Assembly (NCBI GenBank): GCA_028820845.1
Contig: JAPPII010000030.1
Coordinates: 1 to 41,698 of the forward strand
Source: Candidatus Poribacteria bacterium
Lineage (GTDB): Bacteria > Poribacteria > WGA-4E > WGA-3G
Reading direction: 5' to 3'
Length of the DNA: 41,698 nucleotides
The first letter of the stretch is position 1; each line of letters opens with the position of its first letter. The notes below the pieces were generated by a model. The model made no database searches. It saw nothing but the letters and a program-made list of their open reading frames with translations, and had not been told where the DNA came from. Positions 24,598 to 32,917 of the stretch are shown piece by piece. Made by a program: the position numbers and the translations under genes.

Positions 24598-24957
24598 ATG
24601 CCAGATCCGAGAAAACTAAAAAAACGTTCGGAATTCCAGCGTGCCTATCAAGACGGCGGTAAGTATTGGAATCGCTATTTTGTGATATACGTACGACCGA
24701 CAGGCTTCGAGCATTCTCGATTGGGGATAACCGTTAGCAAAAAAGTCGGAAACAGCGTCCAAAGGAATCGGGTTAAAAGATTAATTCGGGAGTCGTTTCG
24801 GCACTTATGTCCTCACCTACAGGCAGCTTATGATATCGTGGTTGTCGGTAGAACTGCAGCGACTCGGCTTAAATGTCAGGAAGCAGCAAACGCGCTCTGT
24901 AGTTTATTCCGAAGAGCCTCTATCTTGAATAGCGCGAATATCACCACAACGCCGTGA
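24598..24957 (+). CDS. rnpA: Ribonuclease P protein component
   Basis: A 119-residue basic protein with the RnpA pattern: KKRSEFQRAYQDGGKYWNR at the N-terminus, LGITVSKKVGNSVQRNRVKR with the RNRVKR motif (56-61), and LIRESFR. It assists the RNase P RNA in tRNA 5' processing. The gene is followed by yidD and yidC as in most bacteria. The ATG is immediately preceded by the HNH gene's end, suggesting coupled translation. Confidence 0.95.
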   Translation: MPDPRKLKKRSEFQRAYQDGGKYWNRYFVIYVRPTGFEHSRLGITVSKKVGNSVQRNRVKRLIRESFRHLCPHLQAAYDIVVVGRTAATRLKCQEAANALCSLFRRASILNSANITTTP

Positions 24958-24977
24958 CGCAGGAACCGAAGTAGCCG

Positions 24978-25274
24978 ATGAGGAACACAGGCGTGTCAGA
25001 CTGTCAGCAGCACTTGGAAGTTATGAATCAATGCGGGCACCAGCAAACGTGCCGCAAAACATATATGGCGGCTGTACTCGTCCAACCGATCCGTTTTTAT
25101 CGCCGTTTCATTTCACCGCTGCTACCCCGTTCATGTCGTTTCTATCCCACATGTTCCCAATACGCACAGCAGGCATTAGAACGTTACGGGACGCTCAAGG
25201 GGACCTGGCTAACTCTTAAACGACTTTCAAAATGTCACCCATATCATCCGGGTGGCTTCGACCCGCTGAAATAG
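24978..25274 (+). CDS. yidD: Membrane protein insertion efficiency factor YidD
   Basis: The C-terminal 70 residues are typical Yid[36 protein letters not shown] and [12 protein letters not shown]. It helps YidC insert membrane proteins. The start is uncertain. ATG 24978 gives 98 residues with an unusual cysteine-containing N-terminal extension; ATG 25023 (GGAAG upstream) or 25065 ([11 protein letters not shown]) would give lengths closer to the family. It lies between rnpA and yidC, as expected. Confidence 0.9.
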   Translation: MRNTGVSDCQQHLEVMNQCGHQQTCRKTYMAAVLVQPIRFYRRFISPLLPRSCRFYPTCSQYAQQALERYGTLKGTWLTLKRLSKCHPYHPGGFDPLK

Positions 25275-25344
25275 CGGCGTAGACACGCCACGTCGAAAAC
25301 GGTTGGTCTCAGAAGTACACATAGATGAGGAGTACCTAATTTCA

Positions 25345-27180
25345 ATGGGAGTACGTTATATTCTCGCACTCGTCCTAATGATTGCTGTCATGATTGGATG
25401 GAGCCTGTTTTTCGGTAACCGGTTTGCGCCCGAGCCAGACGAATCCGCAACGACCGAAACAGCCCCATCATCTGATACACGTCAAGTGCCACCCGATGAC
25501 GCGACACAGACGGCACCCGACGGAACCGAGGCATCCGTCGATACAGATCTCTGGACTCCTTTACAGGAAAGCCCGGATGACGCAAAAGTTAGCGTTCACA
25601 CCGATAGGTATAGTGTCGTGTTCAACGAAAAACTTGCAATTGCCAAAGTGTGGGAACTCAATCAGTTTCCAGACCGGACCGTTGACATCGATGAACCCCT
25701 GAACCTGATTCCAGAGAACGCGCTGAGCTGCCTCGCACTTCGCTTCGCAAATGACCAACTGCAACTCGACTTGCTTAATGCTTCATGGCGCGCGGACAAG
25801 CCTGAAATCGATCTCACAGCGGGCGAGGGTGTAGAAACACTCACTTTCCGAACAATCATCGCAGAAAAACTGCAGGTTGCCAAGCAGTTAACTTTCATCC
25901 CTGGCACCTATTTTGTTAATCTGGCAATTACCTTCCAAAATGTCTCTGATGAACCTTTACTTATGGGTGGAAATGAACCGGCGAATGGATATGAACTCCA
26001 ATGGGGACGCGGTATCAACGCCGACCTCCTACCTCACGAAAAGAAAAGTGGGAAACGTGGGCGACGTGGTAAAGAGGGCGCGAAGGTTTACACCGGCGAA
26101 GGGAATCCTGTGCACAAACTTAAAGACGAACAGGCTTTAACGACTGTGCTTTGGGCAGGACTTGATAGTCAGTACTTCAGCGCGCTCATGATCCCTGACC
26201 CGGAAATCGCGGCAACATATAGACTCACAGAGACTCCCAATGCGAGTGCCGGTGCCGATGTCGCTGTCGTCGCACCCACAGAGACAGTTGGGCTCGTTGT
26301 TCCGGGTTTTTATCTTGCATCTCAGCAGAAAGCCAGTCACGAATTCCGGCTCTATGTCGGACCGAAAGACGACAAAATTCTGAAAACGATTGAGGCACCC
26401 AACGCGCCAGAACTATCGCTACATCTTTCCAAAGTGATTGACTTCGGATTCTTTGCCCCCCTTGTTTGGGGCATGCTCTGGCTATTCCAAGGATTTCACG
26501 CCGTCTTCAGAAACTATGGGCTCTCAATTATTCTGTTGACTGCCTTGGTGAAGGTTATCACTTATCCGTTTACCCGCAAGGCGCACGCCTCGATGAAAAA
26601 GATGCAGAAACTCCAACCCGAACTTTTGGAATTGAAGGAGAAATACAGGGACGATCCGCAGAAGCTTAACCGCGCCACAATGCGGCTCTACAAGGAAAAT
26701 GGTGTCAATCCGCTTGGGGGTTGTATCCCGTGGCTTCCACAAATTCCGCTCTTCTTCGCACTCTTTTCGCTCCTTGGCGGCGCAGTAGAACTCCGTGGAG
26801 CACCTTTCCTGCTCTGGATTCAAGACCTTTCCGCACCCGATACTTTGTTTGAATTGCCCTTTACGATTCCGCTGATTGTCACACAGATAGATGCCGTTCG
26901 ACTGCTACCTATCATCAACGGATTAACAACTTGGCTTCAACAGAAATTCGTCGGCAATATGACACCAACAACCGACAATACCCAAATGAAACTGATGCAA
27001 TTCATGCCAATTATCTTTATCTTCATTTTTTACAACTGGGCATCAGGATTTGTATTGTATTGGTTGTGTAACAATGTGTTCACTATAGCACAACAGTATC
27101 TACAGAACCGAAGCGCGACGGACGAAGACCTATCGGGGTCTGCAGATACTAAAAAACGGAACACTTCCAAACGGAAATAG
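25345..27180 (+). CDS. yidC: Membrane protein insertase YidC
   Basis: A 611-residue inner-membrane insertase. ATG 25345 opens directly on the first membrane helix (YILALVLMIAVMIGW); GAGGAG lies 13 bases upstream. An upstream in-frame TTG at 25303 would precede the helix with unneeded charged residues. A Thr/Pro/Asp-rich linker, a large periplasmic domain (about residues 80-350) and the conserved core follow: YGLSIILLTALVKVITYPFT, MQKLQPELLELKEKYRDDPQ, NPLGGCIPWLPQIPLFFALF. The tail is basic (KKRNTSKRK), which fits ribosome contact. The position after rnpA-yidD and before jag is the classical order. Confidence 0.95.
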   Translation: MGVRYILALVLMIAVMIGWSLFFGNRFAPEPDESATTETAPSSDTRQVPPDDATQTAPDGTEASVDTDLWTPLQESPDDAKVSVHTDRYSVVFNEKLAIAKVWELNQFPDRTVDIDEPLNLIPENALSCLALRFANDQLQLDLLNASWRADKPEIDLTAGEGVETLTFRTIIAEKLQVAKQLTFIPGTYFVNLAITFQNVSDEPLLMGGNEPANGYELQWGRGINADLLPHEKKSGKRGRRGKEGAKVYTGEGNPVHKLKDEQALTTVLWAGLDSQYFSALMIPDPEIAATYRLTETPNASAGADVAVVAPTETVGLVVPGFYLASQQKASHEFRLYVGPKDDKILKTIEAPNAPELSLHLSKVIDFGFFAPLVWGMLWLFQGFHAVFRNYGLSIILLTALVKVITYPFTRKAHASMKKMQKLQPELLELKEKYRDDPQKLNRATMRLYKENGVNPLGGCIPWLPQIPLFFALFSLLGGAVELRGAPFLLWIQDLSAPDTLFELPFTIPLIVTQIDAVRLLPIINGLTTWLQQKFVGNMTPTTDNTQMKLMQFMPIIFIFIFYNWASGFVLYWLCNNVFTIAQQYLQNRSATDEDLSGSADTKKRNTSKRK

Positions 27181-27253
27181 ACTTAGTCCATAGTCATACC
27201 CCGCGTCAACGACTTCACTGCCGGAAACGTTTTATACGAGGAGGACTCAACCT

Positions 27254-27874
27254 ATGCAACATTATATTCAAGCTGAAAGCGATACAGTGGAGGAAGCAAT
27301 TGAACAGGCACTCAATGAACTTGAGGCGACTCGCGAGCAGGTTACAATTGACATCATCAGTGAACCCACAAAAGGTATCTTAAATTTCGGCGCGAAACCT
27401 GCCAAAGTCCGAGTAACAATGAAGCAAGATGTCTCTTCGGCACCCGACACGATTCTCAGAGAGTTGCTCAGCCGGATGGGAATTGGTGCCGAAGTGGAAT
27501 CGGATTTCGTTGATGGCAGCACACATCTCAATATCCACACTGACAGTCCTGCCCTCCTCATCGGGAAGCATGGGCAGACGCTTGATGCTATTGAACGCCT
27601 CCTCAATTGCATTGTTAATAAAGCCTCTCTCGTAAAAAGGCGGGTTTTTGTTGACACCGAGGGTTACCGGGAACGCCGAGAAGAACGGCTCGTCGAAATG
27701 GCACACCAAATGGCGGAGCAGGTGAAGTATACCAACCGGGAGGTTGTCTTGGCACCAATGTCGGCGCGTGACCGCCGCATCATCCATGTCGCCTTAAGAG
27801 AGGATGATATTGTATCCACCTATAGTCAAGGCGAGGGAGACATGCGTCGGGTTGTCATCACAACTAATGGTTAA
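27254..27874 (+). CDS. jag: Jag/KhpB RNA-binding protein (Jag-N, KH, R3H)
   Basis: A 206-residue protein with three parts: a Jag-N segment (residues 1-55, with EPTKGILNFGAKPA), a KH domain with the GKHG loop at 104-107, and an R3H domain at the C-terminus ending DIVSTYSQGEGDMRRVVI. Jag/KhpB binds RNA and affects cell division and envelope regulation in other bacteria. GAGGAGG lies upstream of the ATG. It follows yidC by 73 bases. Confidence 0.93.
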   Translation: MQHYIQAESDTVEEAIEQALNELEATREQVTIDIISEPTKGILNFGAKPAKVRVTMKQDVSSAPDTILRELLSRMGIGAEVESDFVDGSTHLNIHTDSPALLIGKHGQTLDAIERLLNCIVNKASLVKRRVFVDTEGYRERREERLVEMAHQMAEQVKYTNREVVLAPMSARDRRIIHVALREDDIVSTYSQGEGDMRRVVITTNG

Positions 27875-27947
27875 TGGTTAATGGTAAAGAAAACGTCGTG
27901 GTAAGGGCGGGTTTTTCTAATAACTAAAGGTTTTAACCAACAACTAC

Positions 27948-27967
27948 AAGCGAACCGCGAACCGCTA
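27948..27967. repeat. AAGCGAACCGCGAACCGCTA repeat
   Basis: A short unit of the AATAGCGAACCGCG family, six bases before the mnmE start. The preceding bases 27871-27940 contain TAATGGTTAATGG-type low-complexity text. Confidence 0.6.
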
Positions 27968-27973
27968 AAAAAG

Positions 27974-29362
27974 ATGAAATTCCACGATACCATCGCAGCC
28001 ATCGCAACAGCACGCGGCGAAGCGGGTATCGGCATTGTCCGAGTCAGTGGACCGCTCGCCCTGCCGATTGCTACCGATTTATTCCGATCTCCGCGGGCTG
28101 TATCTCCCGCACAACTACCGACGCATACGCTTACATACGGACACGTTGTAGATACTAACGCATCCGATGCCGTAATTGATGAAATTTTACTCGGCATCAT
28201 GCACGCGCCAAAAACGTATACCGGAGAAGATATCGTCGAGTTTAATTGTCACGGTGGGATCCTTCCCCTCACGGCTGTATTGGACTTGGTAGTAAAGCAG
28301 GGCGCACGGCTCGCAGAACCGGGTGAATTCACAAAACGCGCTTTCCTTAACGGTAGACTTGACCTTGCACAAGCGGAAGCCGTCGCTGAACTCATCGCCT
28401 CGAAAACGGATCTGAGCCGAAAAATCGCAATAGAAGCACTCGCTGGGAAGCTTTCTGAGACTGTCAATCAATTCAATGACCGACTCGCAGCCCTGCTCGC
28501 AGAGATTGAAGCGTCTGTTGATTTTCCTGAGGAAGACCTTGATTTCATGAAGGTAGAGGCGCAGCTCGAATGTGCCCGCACCGTTCAGACAGACTTAACG
28601 GTGCTTCTTGAAACTGCCGATGAAGGGAGACTCATCTCGGAGGGTGTCAATGTCGCCATATTGGGTAAACCAAATGTCGGAAAATCCAGTTTACTTAATG
28701 CACTCGTTGGAACGGCACGCGCTATCGTTACAGATATCCCTGGCACGACACGCGACACAATTGAAGAGGCTATTAACATCAATGGTATCCCATTGAAACT
28801 TTTTGACACCGCTGGTATTCGACAGACGGATGATATTGTTGAACAACAAGGCGTTCAACGGAGCAAAGCCGTCTTAGACAAGGCAGAATTGTTACTCTTG
28901 ATGTTCGACGCATCGCAACCTTTAAACGATGCCGATAGGGACCTCTTGCAGACAGCACAATCGCAGAAAGCAATTCTTATCTTGAATAAGACAGACCTAC
29001 CGGTTGTGACATCAATGGCTGCATTACTGACGCACTGCCCAAAAAAGCGGATCGTTGAGACAGTGATCCCCCAAGGTAAAGGACTCGAGGCACTAAGGAC
29101 CGCTATCTCTGAGGAACTGCTTGGTGATAAGTTCGTTGTCGGGGAATCGCCGATTGTGACCAACGCACGCCATCAGGACGCACTCAGGCGTGCACACAAT
29201 GGACTCAATTATGCGATAGAGAGTCTCGCGAACGGTATGCCTCCGGAACTCGTTGCTGTCGATTTGCGAATCAGTCTTGATGCCCTGGGCGACATCGTTG
29301 GCAAGACGACAACGGAAGATATTCTCGATAGGATTTTCTCTCAGTTCTGTGTCGGGAAGTAA
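27974..29362 (+). CDS. mnmE: tRNA uridine-5-carboxymethylaminomethyl(34) synthesis GTPase MnmE
   Basis: A 462-residue GTPase. The N-terminal formyl-tetrahydrofolate domain starts DTIAAIATARGEAGIGIVR; the G domain begins near residue 229 with GKPNVGKSSLLN, followed by DIPGTTRDTIEE, DTAGIR and NKTD; the protein ends CVGK, matching the C-x-G-K motif needed for tRNA modification. With MnmG it modifies the wobble uridine of several tRNAs. The ATG has no strong ribosome-binding site because a repeat sits just upstream. Confidence 0.95.
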   Translation: MKFHDTIAAIATARGEAGIGIVRVSGPLALPIATDLFRSPRAVSPAQLPTHTLTYGHVVDTNASDAVIDEILLGIMHAPKTYTGEDIVEFNCHGGILPLTAVLDLVVKQGARLAEPGEFTKRAFLNGRLDLAQAEAVAELIASKTDLSRKIAIEALAGKLSETVNQFNDRLAALLAEIEASVDFPEEDLDFMKVEAQLECARTVQTDLTVLLETADEGRLISEGVNVAILGKPNVGKSSLLNALVGTARAIVTDIPGTTRDTIEEAININGIPLKLFDTAGIRQTDDIVEQQGVQRSKAVLDKAELLLLMFDASQPLNDADRDLLQTAQSQKAILILNKTDLPVVTSMAALLTHCPKKRIVETVIPQGKGLEALRTAISEELLGDKFVVGESPIVTNARHQDALRRAHNGLNYAIESLANGMPPELVAVDLRISLDALGDIVGKTTTEDILDRIFSQFCVGK

Positions 29363-29474
29363 TATTTGTCGAGGCGAAGGAAAAAATGAACTTTTATCGT
29401 GGTATGGTGTGACTGTTCTCTGCGGACGAGTAGAGGACATTGATACTAAACACAATATCACAAAGGAGCTACCC

Positions 29475-29672
29475 ATGTTAGGCGCAAAACAACAGTGGTG
29501 TCCTCGCTGCCAAAGACACGTACAAACAGAGCAGAAACAGTCTCATATTGGCAAACAGAAGAAACTCGTCAAAATTGTTGTTACTTGCGGTAGGTGTCGA
29601 ATAACATTATCAAGCAAAACAACGAGTGCAGCTGCGGTTGAACAGAATCAAAACGCTGCAGCTGAAGAATAG
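29475..29672 (+). CDS. Small zinc-ribbon protein
   Basis: A 65-residue protein starting at ATG 29475, six bases after AAAGGAG. Cysteine pairs WCPRC (Cys9, Cys12) and TCGRC (about 38 and 41) can bind one zinc. The tail is Ala/Gln/Glu-rich and low in complexity. An open frame extends upstream into mnmE but is not used. No function can be named; similar short zinc-ribbons resemble ribosomal-protein or RNA-binding folds. It precedes the UGA-containing thioredoxin gene by 51 bases. Confidence 0.65.
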   Translation: MLGAKQQWCPRCQRHVQTEQKQSHIGKQKKLVKIVVTCGRCRITLSSKTTSAAAVEQNQNAAAEE

Positions 29673-29723
29673 TAATGGAATTTTGGATTAGCGTATTTAT
29701 CTAACACACAAGGAGAGAACATT

Positions 29724-30647
29724 ATGTTTAAGCCCGTTTTTCACTGGACCGCCGCATATCTGACAGGATTCATCGTTCTGTTGTTGATAGTTGGCACAGT
29801 CCCCGCGCTCGTCGCGAGTGAAGAGATTCAGTGGCGTGAATCCGTAGAGGTCACCCTGAAGGAAGCCGAGGAAGCCGACAAACCTATCATGATGGACTTC
29901 TATACCGACTGGTGAGGGTTCTGTAAGCGGCTGGATGCCGAAACGTTTACAGATGCCCGCGTCGTCACCCTCGCGGAAAATTTCATTTCCGTCAAAGTAA
30001 ATCCAGAGGACACAGAACGTCCCATCAATGAGGAGATGCGGAGCCGATACGGAGTCAATGCTTACCCGGCAGTCCTCTTCATCAGTCCAGACGGTGGACT
30101 CATTAAATATCACTCAGGATTCCTACCGCCTGATCAATTTACGCCTGTGATTGAAGATGCCTTGAAGGTGGAGTCTGCGTTCCAAAAGCAGTTGGAAGAA
30201 TTGGAAGCGAAACCGGATGATGGCAAACTCAACGCTGAGGTCGCGCTCATCTATTTGGAACGGAAGCAGTTGGAAAAAGGAGTCCTGTTCAGCGAGAAAG
30301 CGTTTGAACACGATCCGAAAAATAGGTCGAAACTCATCCCGAAATTGCACAACCAGTTGGGACTCACTTACGGCACGCTCCTTGAAACCGCCGGTGCTGA
30401 AAAGTCAGAGGCGTATTTTGAGAAGTCGGTCTCTCACTTCAAGGTGCTTATAGACAAGTATCCGAATAGCGATGTTTATGAACCTGCCCAGTATTACCTC
30501 GGTGTGACCTACGCCATTAAGGAACATTATGAGGACTCGATCGCAGTGCTTGAAAAGTTATCGCACCACGCCAAGGATGCAAACATCAGGCAGAGTGCTG
30601 AGGCAATGCTCGAACGGGTCAAAGATTTGGCAAACGCCGATGAATAG
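29724..30647 (+). CDS. Thioredoxin-like TPR protein with in-frame UGA at the first active-site cysteine (probable selenoprotein)
   Basis: A 307-residue protein if the UGA at 29913-29915 (codon 64) is read as selenocysteine. AAGGAG precedes the ATG. An N-terminal membrane segment (residues 12-32) suggests export or anchoring. The thioredoxin fold then reads KPIMMDFYTDW-UGA-GFCKRLDAETF, where relatives have DWCGWCKR or similar; so the UGA replaces the first cysteine of CxxC, giving UxxC. The frame continues without a break through AYPAVLFISPDG (the cis-proline region) to a TPR-like C-terminus (about residues 150-300). A hairpin follows the UGA at 29921-29952. Without recoding, only a 63-residue fragment would be made. 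A plain nonsense mutation or sequencing error (TGT or TGC to TGA) is the alternative. The rest of the frame shows no decay. Confidence 0.75.
29921..29952 (+). promoter_or_regulatory. Candidate bacterial SECIS hairpin
   Basis: Five bases after the UGA, CTGTAAGCG (29921-29929) can pair with CGTTTACAG (29944-29952) over nine positions with one G-U pair. An alternative fold keeps the outer six pairs and adds CGGC/GCCG (29928-29931 with 29937-29940) around a TGGAT loop with an exposed G. The distance from UGA to the apical loop (about 17-20 bases) is within the range for SelB-binding hairpins. Confidence 0.55.
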
Positions 30648-30653
30648 TTTTTG

Positions 30654-30680
30654 ATAGGCGTGGTCTCAGACCGCGCCTAT
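30654..30680. terminator. Bidirectional hairpin between convergent genes
   Basis: ATAGGCGTGGTCT (30654-30666) pairs with AGACCGCGCCTAT (30668-30680), a 13-pair stem with one G-U pair. It lies between the selenoprotein gene and the stop codon of the pseudouridine synthase gene, which it overlaps. No long T run follows, so it may be a REP-type barrier rather than a classical terminator. Confidence 0.55.
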
Positions 30681-31402
30681 AAACGCAGTAGCTCCGATAC
30701 CTCTTCCGAAGTCAAAAGTCGATGCGCGCCTAATGGCAGATGCCCTAACTTCAAAGTGCCAATCTGTACCCGTTTCAGACGGATGACGGGATGTCTCACG
30801 GCTTTGAACATCATCCGCACCTGTCGTTTTTTCCCTTCATGAATTGTTACCTCAAACGCTGTTGAGTGCCCATCTTTGCTTATTTTCAGTCGTCTGACCT
30901 TTGCCGGTGCCGTTGTTCCACTCGGAATCTTGACCCCTTGACGGAGCTTCTGAATCACGTCGTCGCGCGGCACGCCTTTCACCCACGCGATATAGATTTT
31001 CTCTATCTCATGGCTTGGGTGTAGCAGTCGGTAGGCGAAATCCCCATCGTTCGTGAAGAGTAGCAACCCCTCGGTCTCCAAGTCTAAGCGTCCAACTGGA
31101 TAGATTGTATCCGATAGGTCCCGAACGAGGTCCATAACGGTTGGACGCCCGCGTTGGTCGCTGCGCGTTGTGATACAGCCCGCCGGTTTATTTAGCATTA
31201 AATAGATCTGCTCTTTCAACGGCTCAACGCGTTTGCCTTCAAATTCAACGACATCGGTCTCTGTGTCGATTGGGTGTCCTGGCACCAGAATAGGTTCGCC
31301 GTTAACGCTGACGGCACCAGCAAGAATGCGCTTTTTCACCGCCCGCCGAGAAGCGATACCTGAGGTAGCAATATATTTTTCAAGTCGCATCGTGTCAGTC
31401 AT
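30677..31402 (-). CDS. Pseudouridine synthase, RluB/RsuA family
   Basis: A 241-residue enzyme. An S4 RNA-binding domain opens the protein (LEKYIATSGIASRRAVKKRI), followed by the catalytic domain with LNKPAGCITT, the active-site aspartate in YPVGRLDLETEGLLLFTNDG, and HEGKKRQVRMMFKAVRHPV. It would isomerise a uridine in 23S or 16S rRNA; RluB-type is most likely, but RluE/F or RsuA cannot be excluded. The ATG at 31402 overlaps the previous gene's stop by four bases (ATGA); a second ATG at codon 5 is possible. Confidence 0.9.
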   Translation of the reverse strand: MTDTMRLEKYIATSGIASRRAVKKRILAGAVSVNGEPILVPGHPIDTETDVVEFEGKRVEPLKEQIYLMLNKPAGCITTRSDQRGRPTVMDLVRDLSDTIYPVGRLDLETEGLLLFTNDGDFAYRLLHPSHEIEKIYIAWVKGVPRDDVIQKLRQGVKIPSGTTAPAKVRRLKISKDGHSTAFEVTIHEGKKRQVRMMFKAVRHPVIRLKRVQIGTLKLGHLPLGAHRLLTSEEVSELLRL

Positions 31403-32040
31403 TCTTCTATGTGCCAGCCCTTAGCCATGGCGATGCGTCGCAACCCGCCATCTGGGTTAACAGCGACGGGATGCCCAAACAATTCCAGTTTGTGAGCATC
31501 GGTGTGATGGTTTCCGTAGGCGTAAGAGTGGTTTAAGTTGAACCCGTGTTCAGCGGCGAGTTGTTGGGTGAGTTTGGCTTTGTTTTCGGCATACGGGTGG
31601 AGCCCAATCCGTTGTCCCGTACATCTTCCGTCAACCATCTCCAGTTGGTGTGCGACCATTAGGTCGGTCTGGAAGTATGCATGAAACGGTTGAACGAGAA
31701 AGGACAATGAACCCGACATCAGGATAACCGTCCGTCCTTCGGCGCGATGGTGATATATCAATTTGGAAATGTGAGGTGCTATGCTCGGACGAAGCGTTTC
31801 GGTGAAGCAGCGTCGGGCAATCTCCTGAAGGTGTGTCTGCTCCAAACCGCGAAGGTAAATCTTATTAGGTTTTGCTGCTCGAAGAGATTTAACCTGCAGC
31901 AGATAGGATACCCACGCCAGCAAGTTCGGTATCGGGATCTCACCGTGGCTCAGCAGATACCGCAGGAAAACCTGTTCTGAGGAGAGGCGGATAATCGTGC
32001 CGTCTAAGTCGAAAACAGCACACGTTTTAGTGTCTCTCAT
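31399..32040 (-). CDS. HAD-IB family phosphatase (SerB-like)
   Basis: A 213-residue haloacid dehalogenase-superfamily enzyme. Motif I is FDLDGT (Asp11, Asp13), motif II is LMSGS, and the acidic motif IV is YGNHHTD. Helical cap text (LLAWVSYLLQVKSL) lies between motifs I and II, as in the IB subfamily of phosphoserine-phosphatase-like enzymes. The substrate is a small phosphate ester, possibly phosphoserine or a lipid-linked phosphate. It overlaps pdxJ upstream and the pseudouridine synthase gene downstream by four bases each, so the three are translationally coupled. Confidence 0.85.
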   Translation of the reverse strand: MRDTKTCAVFDLDGTIIRLSSEQVFLRYLLSHGEIPIPNLLAWVSYLLQVKSLRAAKPNKIYLRGLEQTHLQEIARRCFTETLRPSIAPHISKLIYHHRAEGRTVILMSGSLSFLVQPFHAYFQTDLMVAHQLEMVDGRCTGQRIGLHPYAENKAKLTQQLAAEHGFNLNHSYAYGNHHTDAHKLELFGHPVAVNPDGGLRRIAMAKGWHIEE

Positions 32041-32789
32041 GTTATCTGTTGCCCCAGTGCTTGTCGATATGCTTTGACGGCAGCTTCCATCCCGATGTAG
32101 AGTGCATCTGCCATGAGATGATGACCGATAGAGACTTCCTGAAGCCCTGGTAAGTCCTGCATCAACGGCAAATTGTCAAGGTTCAAGTCATGACCGGCAT
32201 TGATCCCAAGCCCTAAATCCATCGCCTTCAGTGCCGCGTTCTTTAGCGATCCGAATTCGTGTTCAACTTCTGTCTCGGTTTTTGCCATGGCGTAAGGCGC
32301 AGTATAGAGTTCAATGCGATCCGCACCGATGTCACGCGTCATCGTTATCTGCTCGACATCCGTTCCACTAAACAGACTGACACGGATACCCGCATCTTTC
32401 AGGGCTGCGATGATCGGTTTCAACGTATCGCCATCTTTGTGAATGTCCCAAACGGTATGGCTTGTTACCTCACCCGCCACAACAGGGACGAGCGTGCACT
32501 GCGTCGGTTTCGTCTGAAGTACCATATCAATGAGGTCAGGTCTCGGATCGCCTTCAATGTTATATTCGATAGCAGGTGATTTTCGGGTGTTGATTTCTAT
32601 TAATCGTTCGGCGATGTCCTGCACGTCTGTTGGTGTGATATGTCGTTGGTCTTCGCGGGGATGCACCGTGATCCCCTGCGCGCCAGCAGCGACGCAAGTA
32701 TCAACTGCAGTGCGTATGTCCGGAATATCGCCACCTCGTGAGTTTCGCAATGTTGCGACTTTGTTTACATTTACACTTAATGCTATCAT
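32037..32789 (-). CDS. pdxJ: Pyridoxine 5'-phosphate synthase
   Basis: A 250-residue TIM-barrel enzyme that condenses 1-deoxy-xylulose 5-phosphate with 3-amino-2-oxopropyl phosphate in the DXP-dependent vitamin B6 pathway. PdxJ signatures are LSVNVNKVATLRNSRGG at the start, GITVHPREDQRHI, and GLGINAGHDLNLDNL near the end. ATG 32789 is chosen: GGAG lies five bases upstream and the protein opens at the usual place. An in-frame GTG at 32888 would translate through the inserted MITE and is rejected. The MITE at 32801-32913 abuts the ribosome-binding site. Confidence 0.93.
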   Translation of the reverse strand: MIALSVNVNKVATLRNSRGGDIPDIRTAVDTCVAAGAQGITVHPREDQRHITPTDVQDIAERLIEINTRKSPAIEYNIEGDPRPDLIDMVLQTKPTQCTLVPVVAGEVTSHTVWDIHKDGDTLKPIIAALKDAGIRVSLFSGTDVEQITMTRDIGADRIELYTAPYAMAKTETEVEHEFGSLKNAALKAMDLGLGINAGHDLNLDNLPLMQDLPGLQEVSIGHHLMADALYIGMEAAVKAYRQALGQQIT

Positions 32790-32800
32790 TTTTTCTCCAT

Positions 32801-32913
32801 CAGGACTTACGCAAAATTGGATCAGAACGCCCATTTTGATATGATGAAGGCACTTTCTATCAGGGTTCGGTGCGGTTAGAAACCGCACCTACCAGGGGAG
32901 TGCGTAAGTCCTG
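32801..32913. mobile_element. MITE with perfect 13-bp TIRs and 5-bp target duplication
   Basis: CAGGACTTACGCA (32801-32813) and its exact complement TGCGTAAGTCCTG (32901-32913) bound a 113-bp non-coding element. The flanks are TCCAT at 32796-32800 and TCCAT at 32914-32918, a clean 5-bp target duplication. Inside, near the right end, is a REP palindrome GGTGCGGTTAGAAACCGCACC (32869-32889). The element separates the nuclease-like gene, whose stop it touches, from pdxJ, whose ribosome-binding site overlaps the target duplication. Confidence 0.9.
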
Positions 32914-32917
32914 TCCA

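Noticed and set aside
29724-29915. Separate 63-residue gene ending at the UGA
   Set aside because: The thioredoxin domain continues in the same frame directly after the UGA, so a short separate gene would be half a domain. It is treated as one gene with a recoded or mutated codon.
32790-32888. N-terminal extension of PdxJ from a GTG at 32888
   Set aside because: It would be translated from within the MITE and adds 33 residues not seen in PdxJ, and the ATG at 32789 has a good ribosome-binding site.
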